A stretch of DNA of 64,000 bases from Cellulomonas uda (GTDB lineage Bacteria; Actinomycetota; Actinomycetes; Actinomycetales; Cellulomonadaceae), in assembly GCF_006538705.1 (NCBI RefSeq), contig NZ_BJLP01000007.1, positions 19,106-83,105 on the forward strand, written 5' to 3'. This document shows positions 23,854 to 33,569 of this stretch, piece by piece. Each line of letters opens with the position of its first letter. The first letter of the stretch is position 1. Under the pieces are notes generated by a model that was given only the letters and a program-made list of their open reading frames with translations, ran no database searches and was not told the origin of the DNA. The translations under genes were made by a program, and so were the position numbers.

Positions 23854-25533
23854 ATGAGATCGACGAAGAAGAGCGTAGTCGCGTTCGGTTCCGCGGCCGC
23901 GCTCGTGCTGACGCTCACCGCGGCGTGCTCGTCGGACGACCCGGAGCCACAGGCGACGGGAGGCGACGAGACCGCGAGCGGCGTCACGATCGACGAGGAG
24001 CACAGCGTCGGCGCCATGGCCGACTTCGCCGCCGGCACGCCGTTCGTCGCGACCGAACCCGTGACGTTCTCGCTGCTGTACCGGGACCACCCGAACTACC
24101 CGCTCAAGAAGGACTGGCTCTTCTTCTCCGAGCTCAAGGCCAACACCAAGGTGTCGTTCGACATCACGAGCGCCCCGCTGTCCGACTGGGACGCGAAGAA
24201 GTCGCTCATCATCTCGGCCGGCGACGCGCCGGACCTGATCCCGGTGACCTACCCGGGCCAGGAGACGCAGTTCGTCGCGGGCGGTGCGCTCCTGCCCATC
24301 AGCGACTACGTGCAGTACATGCCGAACTTCCAGCAGAAGGTCGCCGACTGGGGCCTGGAGCAGGCGATCGACAACCTGCGCCAGGTGGACGGCAAGTACT
24401 ACATGCTCCCGGGCCTGTTCGAGTCGCCGCAGCCGCAGTACTCGATCGTCACGCGCCAGGACCAGTGGGACGCCGCGGGCATCACCGAGGCGCCCGAGAC
24501 CTGGGACGACTTCAAGGCCGACCTCGCGACCCTGAAGCAGAAGAACCCCGACGCGTGGCCCATGTCCGACCGCTGGTCGACCACCAACAACGTCCCGCTC
24601 GGCGCGACGCTGCAGATCGCCTCGCCGAACTTCGGCACGGTCGCCGGGTGGGGCTTCGGCAACGGGCTCTGGTACGACGAGGAGTCGGGCAAGTACCAGT
24701 ACGCGCCCGCGACCGAGGGCTACAAGCAGCTCGTCGAGTACTTCGCGGGCCTCGTCGCGGACGGTCTGCTCGACCCCGAGTCGATCACGCAGGACGACGA
24801 CACCGCGATCCAGAAGTTCACGTCCGGCGAGTCGCTGACCATCTCCGGGAACACGCAGGAGATCACCACGTACCGCACGTCCTTCACGGACGCCGGCACC
24901 GACGCGACGCTGCGGCTGCTGCGCGTGCCGTCCGGCCCCGCGGGCGACAACGTCTCGGCGGGCAGCCGCACCGGTCCGGGCTTCATGCTGTCGGCCAAGG
25001 CGGCCGAGAACCCGAACTTCCTCGCGCTGCTGCAGTTCGTCGACTGGCTGTACTACTCCGACGAGGGCATCGAGTTCGCCAAGTGGGGGGTCGAGGGCAC
25101 CACGTACACCAAGGACGGCGACACCCGCACGCTCGCCGACGACGTCGACTGGAACGGCCTGAACCCGGGTGCGCCGAAGCTGCTCAACGCCGACTTCGGC
25201 TTCAGCAACGGCGTGTTCATGCTGACCAACGGGTCGTCCGACGAGCTCGTCGCGTCCACGTCCTCCGACGAGGTCAAGGAGTTCGTCGAGGAGATGTCGA
25301 CGAAGACCGAGCTGCCGCTCGCACCCGCCGCGCCGCTCGAGGAGATGGAGCAGGAGCAGGTCAACCTGTGGCAGACGTCGCTCAACGACGCGGTCACGCA
25401 GGGCACGGCCGCGTTCATCCTCGGCAAGCGGCCCCTGTCCGAGTGGGACGCGTTCGTCGGCGAGCTCAAGGCGCTGAACATGGACCAGTACGTCGCCACG
25501 TTCAACACCGCGCTCGAGCGCGCGCAGGGCTGA
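23854..25533 (+). CDS. ABC transporter substrate-binding lipoprotein (LplA-like)
   Basis: A 559-aa lipoprotein with lipobox LTAAC (Cys25) followed by a Ser/Asp/Glu linker. Length and composition match the large oligosaccharide-binding LplA group used with LplB/YtcP permeases. Aromatic-rich stretches (GFGNGLWYDEESGKYQYAP, WLYYSDEGIEFAKWG) fit carbohydrate stacking. GGAGAAGGAGAAG precedes the ATG. The ligand is inferred to be an aldouronic acid or xylan fragment from the neighbouring GH67, UxaC and ManD genes. Confidence 0.9.
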   Translation: MRSTKKSVVAFGSAAALVLTLTAACSSDDPEPQATGGDETASGVTIDEEHSVGAMADFAAGTPFVATEPVTFSLLYRDHPNYPLKKDWLFFSELKANTKVSFDITSAPLSDWDAKKSLIISAGDAPDLIPVTYPGQETQFVAGGALLPISDYVQYMPNFQQKVADWGLEQAIDNLRQVDGKYYMLPGLFESPQPQYSIVTRQDQWDAAGITEAPETWDDFKADLATLKQKNPDAWPMSDRWSTTNNVPLGATLQIASPNFGTVAGWGFGNGLWYDEESGKYQYAPATEGYKQLVEYFAGLVADGLLDPESITQDDDTAIQKFTSGESLTISGNTQEITTYRTSFTDAGTDATLRLLRVPSGPAGDNVSAGSRTGPGFMLSAKAAENPNFLALLQFVDWLYYSDEGIEFAKWGVEGTTYTKDGDTRTLADDVDWNGLNPGAPKLLNADFGFSNGVFMLTNGSSDELVASTSSDEVKEFVEEMSTKTELPLAPAAPLEEMEQEQVNLWQTSLNDAVTQGTAAFILGKRPLSEWDAFVGELKALNMDQYVATFNTALERAQG

Positions 25534-25541
25534 CGGCCTCC

Positions 25542-25575
25542 GGTGGCGGTCCGGGTGCGTGCCCGGGCCGCCACC
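25542..25575 (+). other. Hairpin after the binding-protein gene
   Basis: GGTGGCGG-T-CCGGG pairs with CCCGG-G-CCGCCACC around a 6-nt loop, immediately after the lipoprotein stop and before the DUF624 gene. There is no T-run, so it is more likely a 3'-end stabiliser or partial terminator than a full stop. Confidence 0.5.
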
Positions 25576-25605
25576 GGCCGCCACCGCGCGTCAGGAGGAG
25601 GGACC

Positions 25606-26316
25606 GTGACCGTGGCGGACCGCAGCACCCCGGCCTCCGAGATCGGCCGTGGACCGCTGTCGCGCTGGTCGGCGGCGGTGTACTGGGCGCTCGTCATCGA
25701 GCTGCTGATCGTGCTCACGTCCCTGCCCGGGCTCCTGGCCCTCGCGCTGCTCGACCGCAGCGTCTCCAACGCGCCGCTCGTCGCGCTGTGCCTCGTCCCG
25801 CTCGGACCCGCGCTCGGCGCCGCGACGTACGCCTGGCGCGCCTACCTCGTCTCGCCCCCCGACCAGCGTGACCTCACGCCCGCGTCGTGGTTCTGGCGCG
25901 GCTACCGCCTGTCGTGGCGGGACGTGCTCGCGTGGTGGGTGCCCATGCTCGTCGTGCTCGCGCTGTTGGCGGTCGACGTCCTGCACGCCGGTGCCGTCGT
26001 CGGGCAGGGCTGGGCGGTCGCGTCGCTGGTGGTGGCCGTCGCGCTGCTCGTGTGGGCGGGCAACGCGCTCGTGCTGTCGTCGCTGTTCGCGTTCCGGACC
26101 CGGGACGTGGTGCGGCTGGCGGCGTACTACCTCGCGGCGCGCCCCGTCGCCGCGCTCGGCAACCTGACGCTCGTCGTCCTGGGCGCGACGCTGGCGACGG
26201 TCACCACGGACCGCCTCGTCCTGGCGCTCGCGACCCTCGCCGTGGCGTCCCTGGTCCGCACCGCCACGCCGGTCGTCGCCGACGTCACCGCCCGCTTCAC
26301 GTCCCCGACCGACTGA
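25606..26316 (+). CDS. DUF624 (YesL-like) membrane protein
   Basis: A 236-aa membrane protein with about five or six hydrophobic helices (ALVIELLIVLTSLPGLLALAL; MLVVLALLAVDVLHAG; GNLTLVVLGATLATV). It fits the DUF624/YesL family, which regularly accompanies LplB/YtcP-type importers in polysaccharide loci; its function is unknown. The GTG at 25606 follows AGGAGGAG. It is the last gene of the importer operon, convergent with aguA. Confidence 0.75.
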   Translation: MTVADRSTPASEIGRGPLSRWSAAVYWALVIELLIVLTSLPGLLALALLDRSVSNAPLVALCLVPLGPALGAATYAWRAYLVSPPDQRDLTPASWFWRGYRLSWRDVLAWWVPMLVVLALLAVDVLHAGAVVGQGWAVASLVVAVALLVWAGNALVLSSLFAFRTRDVVRLAAYYLAARPVAALGNLTLVVLGATLATVTTDRLVLALATLAVASLVRTATPVVADVTARFTSPTD

Positions 26317-26317
26317 G

Positions 26318-26355
26318 CCCGCCCCTCCGCCGACTGCGGACCGGGCCGGGGCGGG
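26318..26355. terminator. Inverted repeat between convergent DUF624 and aguA genes
   Basis: CCCGCCCC (26318-26325) pairs with GGGGCGGG (26348-26355), with a smaller stem inside. It lies between two gene ends and probably terminates in both directions; weak. Confidence 0.4.
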
Positions 26356-26361
26356 GACGGG

Positions 26362-28479
26362 TCAGGGGATGACGCGGCCGGCGGGGTCGGGGATGCCGGA
26401 CTTGCGCCAGAAGTAGGTGTTGACCTGGTCGCGCCACTCGGCGGCGGAGCGGACCTGCTCGTCGAGCCGCTCCGCGACGCGGGCGTACACGGCGTCGGGG
26501 ACCAGCCCCCGCACCTCGCGCCACGTCTCGCGCATGCGCTCGGTGGCCTGCGCGCCCGCGACGTGGGTGTCGTAGACGTGCTGGACCACCGTCGAGCCCG
26601 AGTGCAGCACGTGCGTGTAGGGCACGTGGTGGAAGAACAGCAGGAGCTCGTCGGGGCACGTGTCGAGCGACTCGTAGACGTCGCACCAGGGCGCCGGGTA
26701 CTGGCCGGTGAAGCCGGTGCCGGTGGCCCGCGTGCGGTCGACGCCGATGCCGTCACGGTCGGCGAAGTGGTACGTGCCCCACGGGGAGTACTCGTAGCCG
26801 TCGACGTCGGGACCGTAGTGGCCGTTCGGCTTGACCATGAAGCCGACTCCGAGCGGCGCGGTGTAGCTCTCGTAGACGCGCCACGAGTCGTCGAGGACCG
26901 CGTGCACGGTCGCGCGCACGCGCTCGTCGCAGCCGGGGAACGTCAGCGCGAGCCACTCGTCGAGCAGCGCCGACGGGGCGAGGGTCGGGTCCCACGCGAG
27001 CCGGCCGTACGCGTAGAGGTTGGCCTGCGCGAGGGGGTGCCCGGTCCAGAACGGGTCGTCGCCGACGTTGGCCACCGCGGCGAGCGCGCCGGCGAGCGTC
27101 CCGTCCCCGCGCACGACGTCGGCGACGGTCCGGCCCGGCCGCGCGGGGTCGAGCGGACCCCACGGCCGGAAGTCGAGCGCCTCGCGCCACAGCGGGGCGA
27201 GGTAGCACGCGTGCCGCTGCTGGCCGGTGTACTCCTGGGTGACCTGCAGCTCCATCGCCAGGCGGGTGCGCGGCATCGCGGCGATGAGCGGGGACAGGGG
27301 CTCGCGCACCTGGAAGTCGACCGGCCCGAGCTTGACCTGCACGACGACGTTCTCGTCGAACTGCCCGTCGAGCGGGGTGAAGTGGTCGTACGCGGCGCGG
27401 GCGCGGTCGGTGCTCCGGTCCCGCCAGTCCTGGCGGTGGTCGTACACGAACGCGCGCCAGAACACCGTGCCGCCGTACGGGGCCAGCGCGCGCGCCAGCA
27501 GGTTCGCGCCGTCGGCGTGCGAGCGGCCGTACGCGAACGGCCCGGGCCGTCCCTCGGAGTCCGCCTTGACGACGAACCCGCCGAAGTCCGGGACCGCCGC
27601 GTGCACCCCGGCCGCGGCGTCCGCCCACCAGGCGCGCACGTCGTCGTCCAGCGGGTCGCTCGTCGTGAGCGCACCCGAGGTGATCGGCGCGGCGAAGTCC
27701 ACCGCGAGGTACGTGCGGATGCCCTGCGCGCGGAACACCTCGGCCAGCCGTGCCACCTGGTCCAGCCCGGACGTCAGCAGCGCCGACTCGCGCTCGTGCA
27801 CGTTGACGTTGTTGACGCACACCGCGTTGACGCCGACGTGCGCGAGCAGGCGTGCGTAGTCGTGCACACGCGTGAGGTCGTCACGCAGCCGACCGTCGGC
27901 GAACCACAGCGACGCACCGGCGTACCCGCGCTCGACCGGGCCCATGGGGGAGTCCGCGGCGATGTTGTCCCAGTGGTCGAGCTTGCGGATCGCGACGGCG
28001 GGCAGGTGCTCGACGAGCCCGGAAACCCCGTCGAACACCTGCTCGTCGAACAGCGGCTCGCCGGTGCGCAGGACGTGGTGCCACCCGGCCAGCAGCCCGA
28101 CCGGGGTCGCGGCGACGACGACGAGGGCCTCGCCGTCCCGTCCGACGACGAAGCCCTGGCGGCCGAGCTCGCCGTCGACGCCCGGCCGTCGCACGAGGTC
28201 CAGCGCGCGTCCTGCCGCGCCGCTCAGCGCGGGCAGGACGCGCGCGTCGGACGCGAGCGCGAGGGTCAGGTGGGCGCGCTCGTCGTGCACCACGGCGCCG
28301 CCGTGGAGCCCGGTGGCCCGCACGAGCTCGTCGCGCAGGGTGGTCAGGACGGGGTCGTCACCGTCGGCCAGCAACCGCACGCGCCGCCGCCCGGCCGGGC
28401 GGAGCGCCTCGTCGGGCAGCCAGGCCGCGTGCCAGGGCCGGCCCGTCGGGCTCGTCGGACGTTTCGTCACCGGCCTCAC
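26362..28479 (-). CDS. aguA: GH67 alpha-glucuronidase
   Basis: A 705-aa cytoplasmic glycoside hydrolase of family 67, which removes 4-O-methyl-glucuronic acid from the non-reducing end of aldouronic acids. The catalytic acid is E309 (KADSEG) and the paired general bases are D388 (GPVDFQ) and E416 (TQEYTG). The spacings 79 and 28 are the same as in the Geobacillus enzyme (E285, D364, E392). [10 protein letters not shown] and [32 protein letters not shown] are family blocks. There is no signal peptide, consistent with uptake of oligomers before cleavage. The GTG at 28479 overlaps the manD stop; a GTG at 28470 is an alternative. Confidence 0.95.
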   Translation of the reverse strand: MRPVTKRPTSPTGRPWHAAWLPDEALRPAGRRRVRLLADGDDPVLTTLRDELVRATGLHGGAVVHDERAHLTLALASDARVLPALSGAAGRALDLVRRPGVDGELGRQGFVVGRDGEALVVVAATPVGLLAGWHHVLRTGEPLFDEQVFDGVSGLVEHLPAVAIRKLDHWDNIAADSPMGPVERGYAGASLWFADGRLRDDLTRVHDYARLLAHVGVNAVCVNNVNVHERESALLTSGLDQVARLAEVFRAQGIRTYLAVDFAAPITSGALTTSDPLDDDVRAWWADAAAGVHAAVPDFGGFVVKADSEGRPGPFAYGRSHADGANLLARALAPYGGTVFWRAFVYDHRQDWRDRSTDRARAAYDHFTPLDGQFDENVVVQVKLGPVDFQVREPLSPLIAAMPRTRLAMELQVTQEYTGQQRHACYLAPLWREALDFRPWGPLDPARPGRTVADVVRGDGTLAGALAAVANVGDDPFWTGHPLAQANLYAYGRLAWDPTLAPSALLDEWLALTFPGCDERVRATVHAVLDDSWRVYESYTAPLGVGFMVKPNGHYGPDVDGYEYSPWGTYHFADRDGIGVDRTRATGTGFTGQYPAPWCDVYESLDTCPDELLLFFHHVPYTHVLHSGSTVVQHVYDTHVAGAQATERMRETWREVRGLVPDAVYARVAERLDEQVRSAAEWRDQVNTYFWRKSGIPDPAGRVIP

Positions 28480-29759
28480 CAGTCGTGGATGGTGCCGTCG
28501 TGCAGGCGCGTGAACGGCAGGTAGGCGGGCTCGTAGGGGTGCGCCGCGGCGGCCTCGTCGTCGTACCCGACACCCAAGCCGGGCTCGTCGCCCGGGTGCA
28601 GGTAGCCGCCCGTGAACGTGTACGACGTGCGGAACACCTCGCGCGTGCGCGGGGAGTGCGGCATGAGCTCCTGGATGCCGAAGTTGTGGATCGCCAGGCC
28701 GAGGTGCAGGGCGGCGGCCATGCCGACGGGGGAGATGTCCGTGGGCCCGTGGAAGCCCGTGCGGACCTGGTACATCGCGGCCTGGTCGGCGATCTTGCGC
28801 AGCGCGGTCACGCCGCCCGTGTGCGTGACCGAGCCGCGCACGTAGTCGATGAGCTGCTCGCGCAGGAGCGTCTGGTAGTCCCACGCGGTGTTGAACACCT
28901 CGCCGATCGCGAGCGGCGTGGTGGTGTGCTGCCGCACCAGACGCAGCGCCTCCTGGTTCTCGGCGGGTGTGCAGTCCTCGAGCCAGAACAGGTCGTAGGG
29001 CTCGAGGGCCTTGCCGAGCCGCGCCGCCTCGACGGGGCGCATGCGGTGGTGCCCGTCGTGCAGCAGCGGGAGGGCGGGGCCGAACTCGCCGCGCACCGCC
29101 TCGAACACGCCCGGGATGTGGCGCAGGTACGCGCGCGTGTCCCAGTCCTCCTCGGCGGGGACGACCGCGCGCTGCGCGGGTTCGTAGTCGTAGCGCGTCC
29201 CGGTGGTGGTGGGCTGGCTCGCGACGCCGTACACCGTGCGCACGCCGGGCACCGAGGTCTGCACGCGGATCGCGCGGAACCCCTCGTCGAGGTGGCGGCG
29301 CACCGAGTCGAGCAGCGCGGGCACGTCACGGCCCGACGCGTGTCCGTACGCGAGCAGGCCTGCGCGGCTCGCGCCGCCGAGCAGCTGGTACAGCGGCATG
29401 CCGGCGCGACGCGCCTTGATGTCCCACAGTGCGGTGTCGACCGCCGCGATCGCGGCCATCGTCACGGGCCCGCGGCGCCAGTACGCCGAGCGGTAGAGGA
29501 ACTGCCACGTGTCCTCGATGCGCTGCGCGTCGCGCCCGACCAGCAGGGGGACCACGTGGTCGCCGAGGTAGCTGGCGACCGCGAGCTCGCGGCCGTTGAG
29601 CGTCGCGTCGCCGAGGCCGACGACCCCGTCGGCCGTCGTGACGCGCAGCGTGACGAAGTTGCGGTCGGGGCTGGTGACCAGCACCTCGGCGCGGGCGATG
29701 ACGTCGCGCTCGGCGGGCTCGGGGAAGGCGATGGGCTCGGCGAGCGGGGTGGTGCTCAC
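28476..29759 (-). CDS. manD: D-mannonate dehydratase ManD (enolase superfamily)
   Basis: A 427-aa enolase-superfamily enzyme converting D-mannonate to 2-keto-3-deoxygluconate. Metal ligands are D235, E261 and E287 (LLHDGHH, WLEDCTP, IGEVFN), with H237 as general acid. R165 and Y177 keep the 12-residue spacing of the catalytic R147/Y159 pair of characterised ManD. The C-terminal motif [10 protein letters not shown] is also typical. Such proteins are often misnamed starvation-sensing protein RspA. The GTG at 29759 follows GAGGAG. It is co-transcribed with aguA and divergent from lacI, with an operator overlapping its -35. Confidence 0.93.
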   Translation of the reverse strand: MSTTPLAEPIAFPEPAERDVIARAEVLVTSPDRNFVTLRVTTADGVVGLGDATLNGRELAVASYLGDHVVPLLVGRDAQRIEDTWQFLYRSAYWRRGPVTMAAIAAVDTALWDIKARRAGMPLYQLLGGASRAGLLAYGHASGRDVPALLDSVRRHLDEGFRAIRVQTSVPGVRTVYGVASQPTTTGTRYDYEPAQRAVVPAEEDWDTRAYLRHIPGVFEAVRGEFGPALPLLHDGHHRMRPVEAARLGKALEPYDLFWLEDCTPAENQEALRLVRQHTTTPLAIGEVFNTAWDYQTLLREQLIDYVRGSVTHTGGVTALRKIADQAAMYQVRTGFHGPTDISPVGMAAALHLGLAIHNFGIQELMPHSPRTREVFRTSYTFTGGYLHPGDEPGLGVGYDDEAAAAHPYEPAYLPFTRLHDGTIHDW

Positions 29760-29812
29760 GTCGGGGTCTCCTCGGTCGGCGGCGCCGGTGCCGCACGTGT
29801 CGTGACCCCGCG

Positions 29813-29842
29813 ACCATAGCCAGCCGTTTCACCTTTTGGCAA
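29813..29842 (-). promoter_or_regulatory. manD-aguA promoter
   Basis: On the minus strand, TTGCCA (29842-29837) and TATGGT (29818-29813) are 18 bp apart, a near-consensus housekeeping promoter. The -35 is embedded in the LacI-type operator, so repressor and RNA polymerase binding would exclude one another. The leader is about 47 nt. Confidence 0.7.
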
Positions 29843-29852
29843 CCGTTTGCGC
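29837..29852. promoter_or_regulatory. LacI-type operator between manD and lacI
   Basis: TGGCAACCGTTTGCGC is the third member of the GGCAAnCGTTnGC set. Its position suits control of manD-aguA and autoregulation of the divergent LacI gene. Confidence 0.75.
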
Positions 29853-29929
29853 ACAGTTGCCCGAGAGGGCGCGCGGCTGCGAGGATGAGCCGCGGCAGAC
29901 CCCGTCCCCGTCGTCCGGAGGCCCACGAG

Positions 29930-30931
29930 GTGGCAGAACGAGCAGCGACGCTCCGCGACGTGGCGGAGCGCAGCGGCGTGGCCGTGTCGACCGCCTCGCG
30001 CGCGCTCACCAAGCCCGGGCGCGTGAGCGAGGCGACCGCGCAGCGCGTCCTCGACGCCGCGCGCGAGCTCGGCTACTCCGCGTCCGCGGCCGGCCGCGCG
30101 CTCAGCTCCGGGCGGACCTGGACCGTGGCGCTCGTCGTCCCCGACATCACCAACCCGTTCTTCTTCGGCGTCATCCGCGGGACGCAGTCGCGGCTGCGCG
30201 AGGGCGGCTATGCGCATGTGCTCGTCGACACCGAGGAGTCCGTCGAGGCCGAGGAGCGCGCGCTGCGGTCACTGCGCCGGTCCGTCGACGGCGTCATCCT
30301 CGCCGCCTCGCGCCTCGATGACGACAGCCTCGTGCGCTGGTCGGGCGACGTCCCCCTCGTCACGCTCAACCGCACGTTCCCCGCGCTGGACAGCCCGAGC
30401 GTCGTCATCGACACCCCCAGCGGCGCGGTCCAGGCGCTCGAGCACCTCGCCTCGCTGGGGCACCGGCGCGTCGCGTACGCGGGCGGGCCGCGCACCTCGT
30501 GGTCCGACGGGCGACGGCGGACCGCGCTCGCCGAGGCGGCGCGGCGGCTCGGCGTCGAGCTGACCGGCCTCGGGCCCTACGCGCCGCAGCGCGAGGCCGG
30601 CCCCGCCGCCGCCGACGCCGTCGTGCAGTCCGGCGCGACCGGTGTGCTGGCGTTCAACGACCTGCTCGCGTTCGGCATGCTCGAACGGCTCGAGCACCGT
30701 GGCGTGCGGGTGCCCGACGAGATGAGCGTCGTGGGCTGCGACGACGTGTTCGGCGCGGACCTCGTGCGCCCCTCGCTCACCACCGTCCGCGCCCCGCTCG
30801 AGAAGGCGGGTCACCACGCCGCCGAGCTCCTGCTCGCGTCCCTCGACCCGGTGCACCCCCGTGTCGGCGCGCCCGTCGAGCTGCCCACGCACCTCGTCGT
30901 CCGCGAGTCCTCGGGCCCCGCGCCGTCCTGA
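29930..30931 (+). CDS. LacI-family transcriptional regulator of the glucuronoxylan island
   Basis: A 333-aa repressor. The N-terminal helix-turn-helix and hinge read TLRDVAERSGVAVSTASRALTKPGRVSEATAQRVLDAARELGYSASAAGRALSSG in the standard LacI arrangement, followed by a periplasmic-binding-protein-like effector domain (VALVVPDITNPFFFGVIRG; VLAFNDLLAFGMLERL; SVVGCDDV). The GTG at 29930 has GGAGG 8 nt upstream; an ATG at 29885 would add a basic RGRPRPRRP extension and cannot be excluded. The inducer is probably a uronic acid or aldouronic acid. Three matching operators in the island are its likely targets. Confidence 0.9.
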   Translation: MAERAATLRDVAERSGVAVSTASRALTKPGRVSEATAQRVLDAARELGYSASAAGRALSSGRTWTVALVVPDITNPFFFGVIRGTQSRLREGGYAHVLVDTEESVEAEERALRSLRRSVDGVILAASRLDDDSLVRWSGDVPLVTLNRTFPALDSPSVVIDTPSGAVQALEHLASLGHRRVAYAGGPRTSWSDGRRRTALAEAARRLGVELTGLGPYAPQREAGPAAADAVVQSGATGVLAFNDLLAFGMLERLEHRGVRVPDEMSVVGCDDVFGADLVRPSLTTVRAPLEKAGHHAAELLLASLDPVHPRVGAPVELPTHLVVRESSGPAPS

Positions 30932-30965
30932 CCGTCCTGGCCGGGCCGACGCGGGCGTCGGCGCC

Positions 30966-33569
30966 TCAGAGGCGAGGGTCGACCGGTTCGGACTCGAGCG
31001 CGAGGACCGCGAAGACCGCCTCGTGGACGCGCCAGAGCGGCTCGTCCGCGACGACGCGGTGCAGTGCCTCGATCCCGAGCGCGTACTCACGTAGCGCAAG
31101 GGCACGCTTGCGGCCCAGGTTGCGCGAGCGCAGGCGCTCCAGGTTCGCGCGCGTCGTGTACTCCGGGCCGTAGATGATCCGCAGGTACTCGCGGCCGCGG
31201 ACCTTGATGCCCGGCTGGACGGTGCCGCGCGGGCCGCGCACGAGGTTGGCGAGCGGCTTGACGACCATCCCCTCGCCGCCGGCCGCCGTGAGGTCGGTCC
31301 ACCACCGCGTGCCGGCCTCGACGGAGGCGGGGTCCGCGGGGTCGACCACGAGGCGGCGGGTCGTGAGCAGCACGTCGTGGGGGTCGGCGGCGACGAGCGC
31401 GTCTGCGACCCCGAGGTGCCACAGGTGGTCGCGCTGCTCGAACGTCGCACCGCCGGACGCTCGACCCGCCGCCAGGAGCTGGAACGGTGCGAGCCGCACG
31501 CCGCGCAGCCCGTCGGTTGCCCAGACGTACGGGCGGTACGCGGCGGTGAACGCGTCGGCGTCGGCCGCGCGCCGCGCCGTGCTCTCCAGCAGGTCGCCCA
31601 CGTCGAGCCCGCGCGCGGCGGCGGTGGTCAGGGTGTCGAGCGTCGCGCGGGTGGACGCGCGCGCCGCGGCGCCCACCGCCGCGTACTGCTCGCGCAGCAG
31701 GTCGCCGGAATTGAGCGACCAGGGGAGCAGCTCGGCGTCGAGCAGCAGCCAGTCCACGGGTGCTCCAGTGCCGTCGCCGGGCAGAGACGCGCCCACGGAC
31801 GCCCACACGTCCGCCGCGTCGGCGGCGTCCCGGACGACCGCGAGCAGCTCCTCGGTGCGCGCGTCGTCGAAGAACGGGCGGCCGGTGCGGGTGTGGACCA
31901 CGCCGGTGCTGCCCGCCGGCAGGGCGAAGCGTGCGGCGGCGACCTCGCGCGTCCGGCACACGAGCACCACGGCACGCGAGCCCATGTGCTTCTCCTCGCA
32001 GACCACGCGGTCCACGCCGTCGGACGCGTACTGCGCGAACGCCTGTGCCGGGTGCTCCAGCAGGTCGGCCCCCTCGGGCGCGGTGGCGCACGGCGACATC
32101 GTCGGCGGCAGGTACAGCAGGTGGCGTGGGTCGGTGGCGAACCGGCTCATCACCTCGAGCGCACCCGCGGCGTTCTCCTCCGCGACGGTCACACGACCCG
32201 CGAGCGTCGTCTCGACGACGCGCTTGCCGAGCACGTCGGTCACGTCGAGCACGTCCGGGTCGCGCGTCGCGGACGCCGCGGGGCCGGACACGAGGAACGG
32301 CCGCGGCGGCTCGCACCACACCTGCTCGGCCGAGACCTGCACGACCTCCTTCTCCGGGTAGCGCAGAGCGCTGAGCCGCCCGCCGAACACGCAACCGGTG
32401 TCGAGGCACATCGTGTTGTTGACCCACACGGCGTCCGCCGACGGAGTGTGGCCGTACAGCACCATCGCCTTGCCGCGGTAGTCGTCGGCCCACGGCAGGC
32501 GCACCGGCAGGCCGTCCTCGTCGCTCTCCCCGGTGGTGTCGCCGTACAGGGCGAACGCGCGCACCCGGCCCGACGCCCGGTTGTGGTACTCCTCCTTGAG
32601 CCCGGCGTGCGCGACCACGAGCCGGCCCTCGTCGAGGACGAGGTGCGCGACGAGCCCGTCGCAGAAGTCCCGCACCTCCCGGCGGAACTCCTCCGGCTCG
32701 GCGGCGAGCTGCGCGAGCGTTCCCGCCAGCCCGTGCGCGGTCTGCACGGGGCGGCCGTCGAGCGCGCGGACGAGCTTGGCCTCGTGGTTGCCCGGGACGG
32801 CGAGCGCGTGGCCTGCGCCGACCATGCCCATGACGAGCCGCAGGACGCCGGCGGAGTCCGGGCCGCGGTCGACCAGGTCGCCGACGAACAGCGCACGCCG
32901 ACCCTCGGGGTGCCGGGCGTCCACCGGCCGCCCCGCGTCGTCGCGGACGATCACGTAGCCGAGGCGCCCCAGGAGCGTCTCGAGCTCGCCGCGGCAGCCG
33001 TGCACGTCGCCGATCACGTCGAACGGCCCGGCCTCGTCGCGGCGGTCGCTGCGCAGGGGGCGGCGCTCGATCGTCGCGGCGTCGATCTCCTCGACCCCGT
33101 GCAGCACGTGCACGGTGCGGAAGCCCTCGCGGCCCAGCCCGCGCAGCGACCGGCGGAGCTGGTCGCGCTGACGTGTGACGACGCGCGACGGGACGGACCG
33201 GTCGGTGCGGGCCGCGTTGCGTGCGACGCACACCTCCTGCGGAGGGTCGAGCACGATCGCGACGGGGAGCACGTCATGCTCGCGGGCGAGCGCGACGAGC
33301 TCGCGGCGCGCGTGCGGCTGGACGTTCGTCGCGTCGACGACCGTGAGCAAGCCCGCGGCCAGGCGCAGGCCTGCCGCGTGGTGCAGCAGGTCGAACGCGG
33401 CGTCCGTCGCGGACTGGTCCTCGGGGTCGTTCGAGACGACACCGCGGCACCAGTCCGACGAGATCGTCTCGAACGGACCGAACAGCCGGGCGGCGAAGGT
33501 CGACTTGCCGGAGCCCGAGGCGCCGACGAGCACGACGAGCGAGAGCGCGGGGAGGTCGAGTGTGGCCAT
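30966..33569 (-). CDS. pnkp: Polynucleotide kinase-phosphatase-ligase Pnkp (RNA repair)
   Basis: An 867-aa three-domain RNA end-repair enzyme. The N-terminal 5'-kinase has P-loop GASGSGKS (16-23). A metallophosphoesterase domain for 2',3'-phosphate removal follows, with GDVHGC, GDLVDRGPDS and GNHE between about residues 186 and 260. The C-terminal ligase-like adenylyltransferase has EEKHMGSR, with the nucleotidyl lysine near residue 527. With Hen1 it seals cleaved RNA, and bacterial Pnkp ligates efficiently only in complex with Hen1. The ATG at 33569 is preferred to the GTG at 33572 because AAGGAG is 7 nt upstream of it. The hen1 stop overlaps this start. Confidence 0.95.
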   Translation of the reverse strand: MATLDLPALSLVVLVGASGSGKSTFAARLFGPFETISSDWCRGVVSNDPEDQSATDAAFDLLHHAAGLRLAAGLLTVVDATNVQPHARRELVALAREHDVLPVAIVLDPPQEVCVARNAARTDRSVPSRVVTRQRDQLRRSLRGLGREGFRTVHVLHGVEEIDAATIERRPLRSDRRDEAGPFDVIGDVHGCRGELETLLGRLGYVIVRDDAGRPVDARHPEGRRALFVGDLVDRGPDSAGVLRLVMGMVGAGHALAVPGNHEAKLVRALDGRPVQTAHGLAGTLAQLAAEPEEFRREVRDFCDGLVAHLVLDEGRLVVAHAGLKEEYHNRASGRVRAFALYGDTTGESDEDGLPVRLPWADDYRGKAMVLYGHTPSADAVWVNNTMCLDTGCVFGGRLSALRYPEKEVVQVSAEQVWCEPPRPFLVSGPAASATRDPDVLDVTDVLGKRVVETTLAGRVTVAEENAAGALEVMSRFATDPRHLLYLPPTMSPCATAPEGADLLEHPAQAFAQYASDGVDRVVCEEKHMGSRAVVLVCRTREVAAARFALPAGSTGVVHTRTGRPFFDDARTEELLAVVRDAADAADVWASVGASLPGDGTGAPVDWLLLDAELLPWSLNSGDLLREQYAAVGAAARASTRATLDTLTTAAARGLDVGDLLESTARRAADADAFTAAYRPYVWATDGLRGVRLAPFQLLAAGRASGGATFEQRDHLWHLGVADALVAADPHDVLLTTRRLVVDPADPASVEAGTRWWTDLTAAGGEGMVVKPLANLVRGPRGTVQPGIKVRGREYLRIIYGPEYTTRANLERLRSRNLGRKRALALREYALGIEALHRVVADEPLWRVHEAVFAVLALESEPVDPRL

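Noticed and set aside
26362..28479. Signal peptide on the alpha-glucuronidase
   Set aside because: The N-terminus is basic and hydrophilic ([15 protein letters not shown]) with no hydrophobic core, so the enzyme is cytoplasmic as is usual for GH67.
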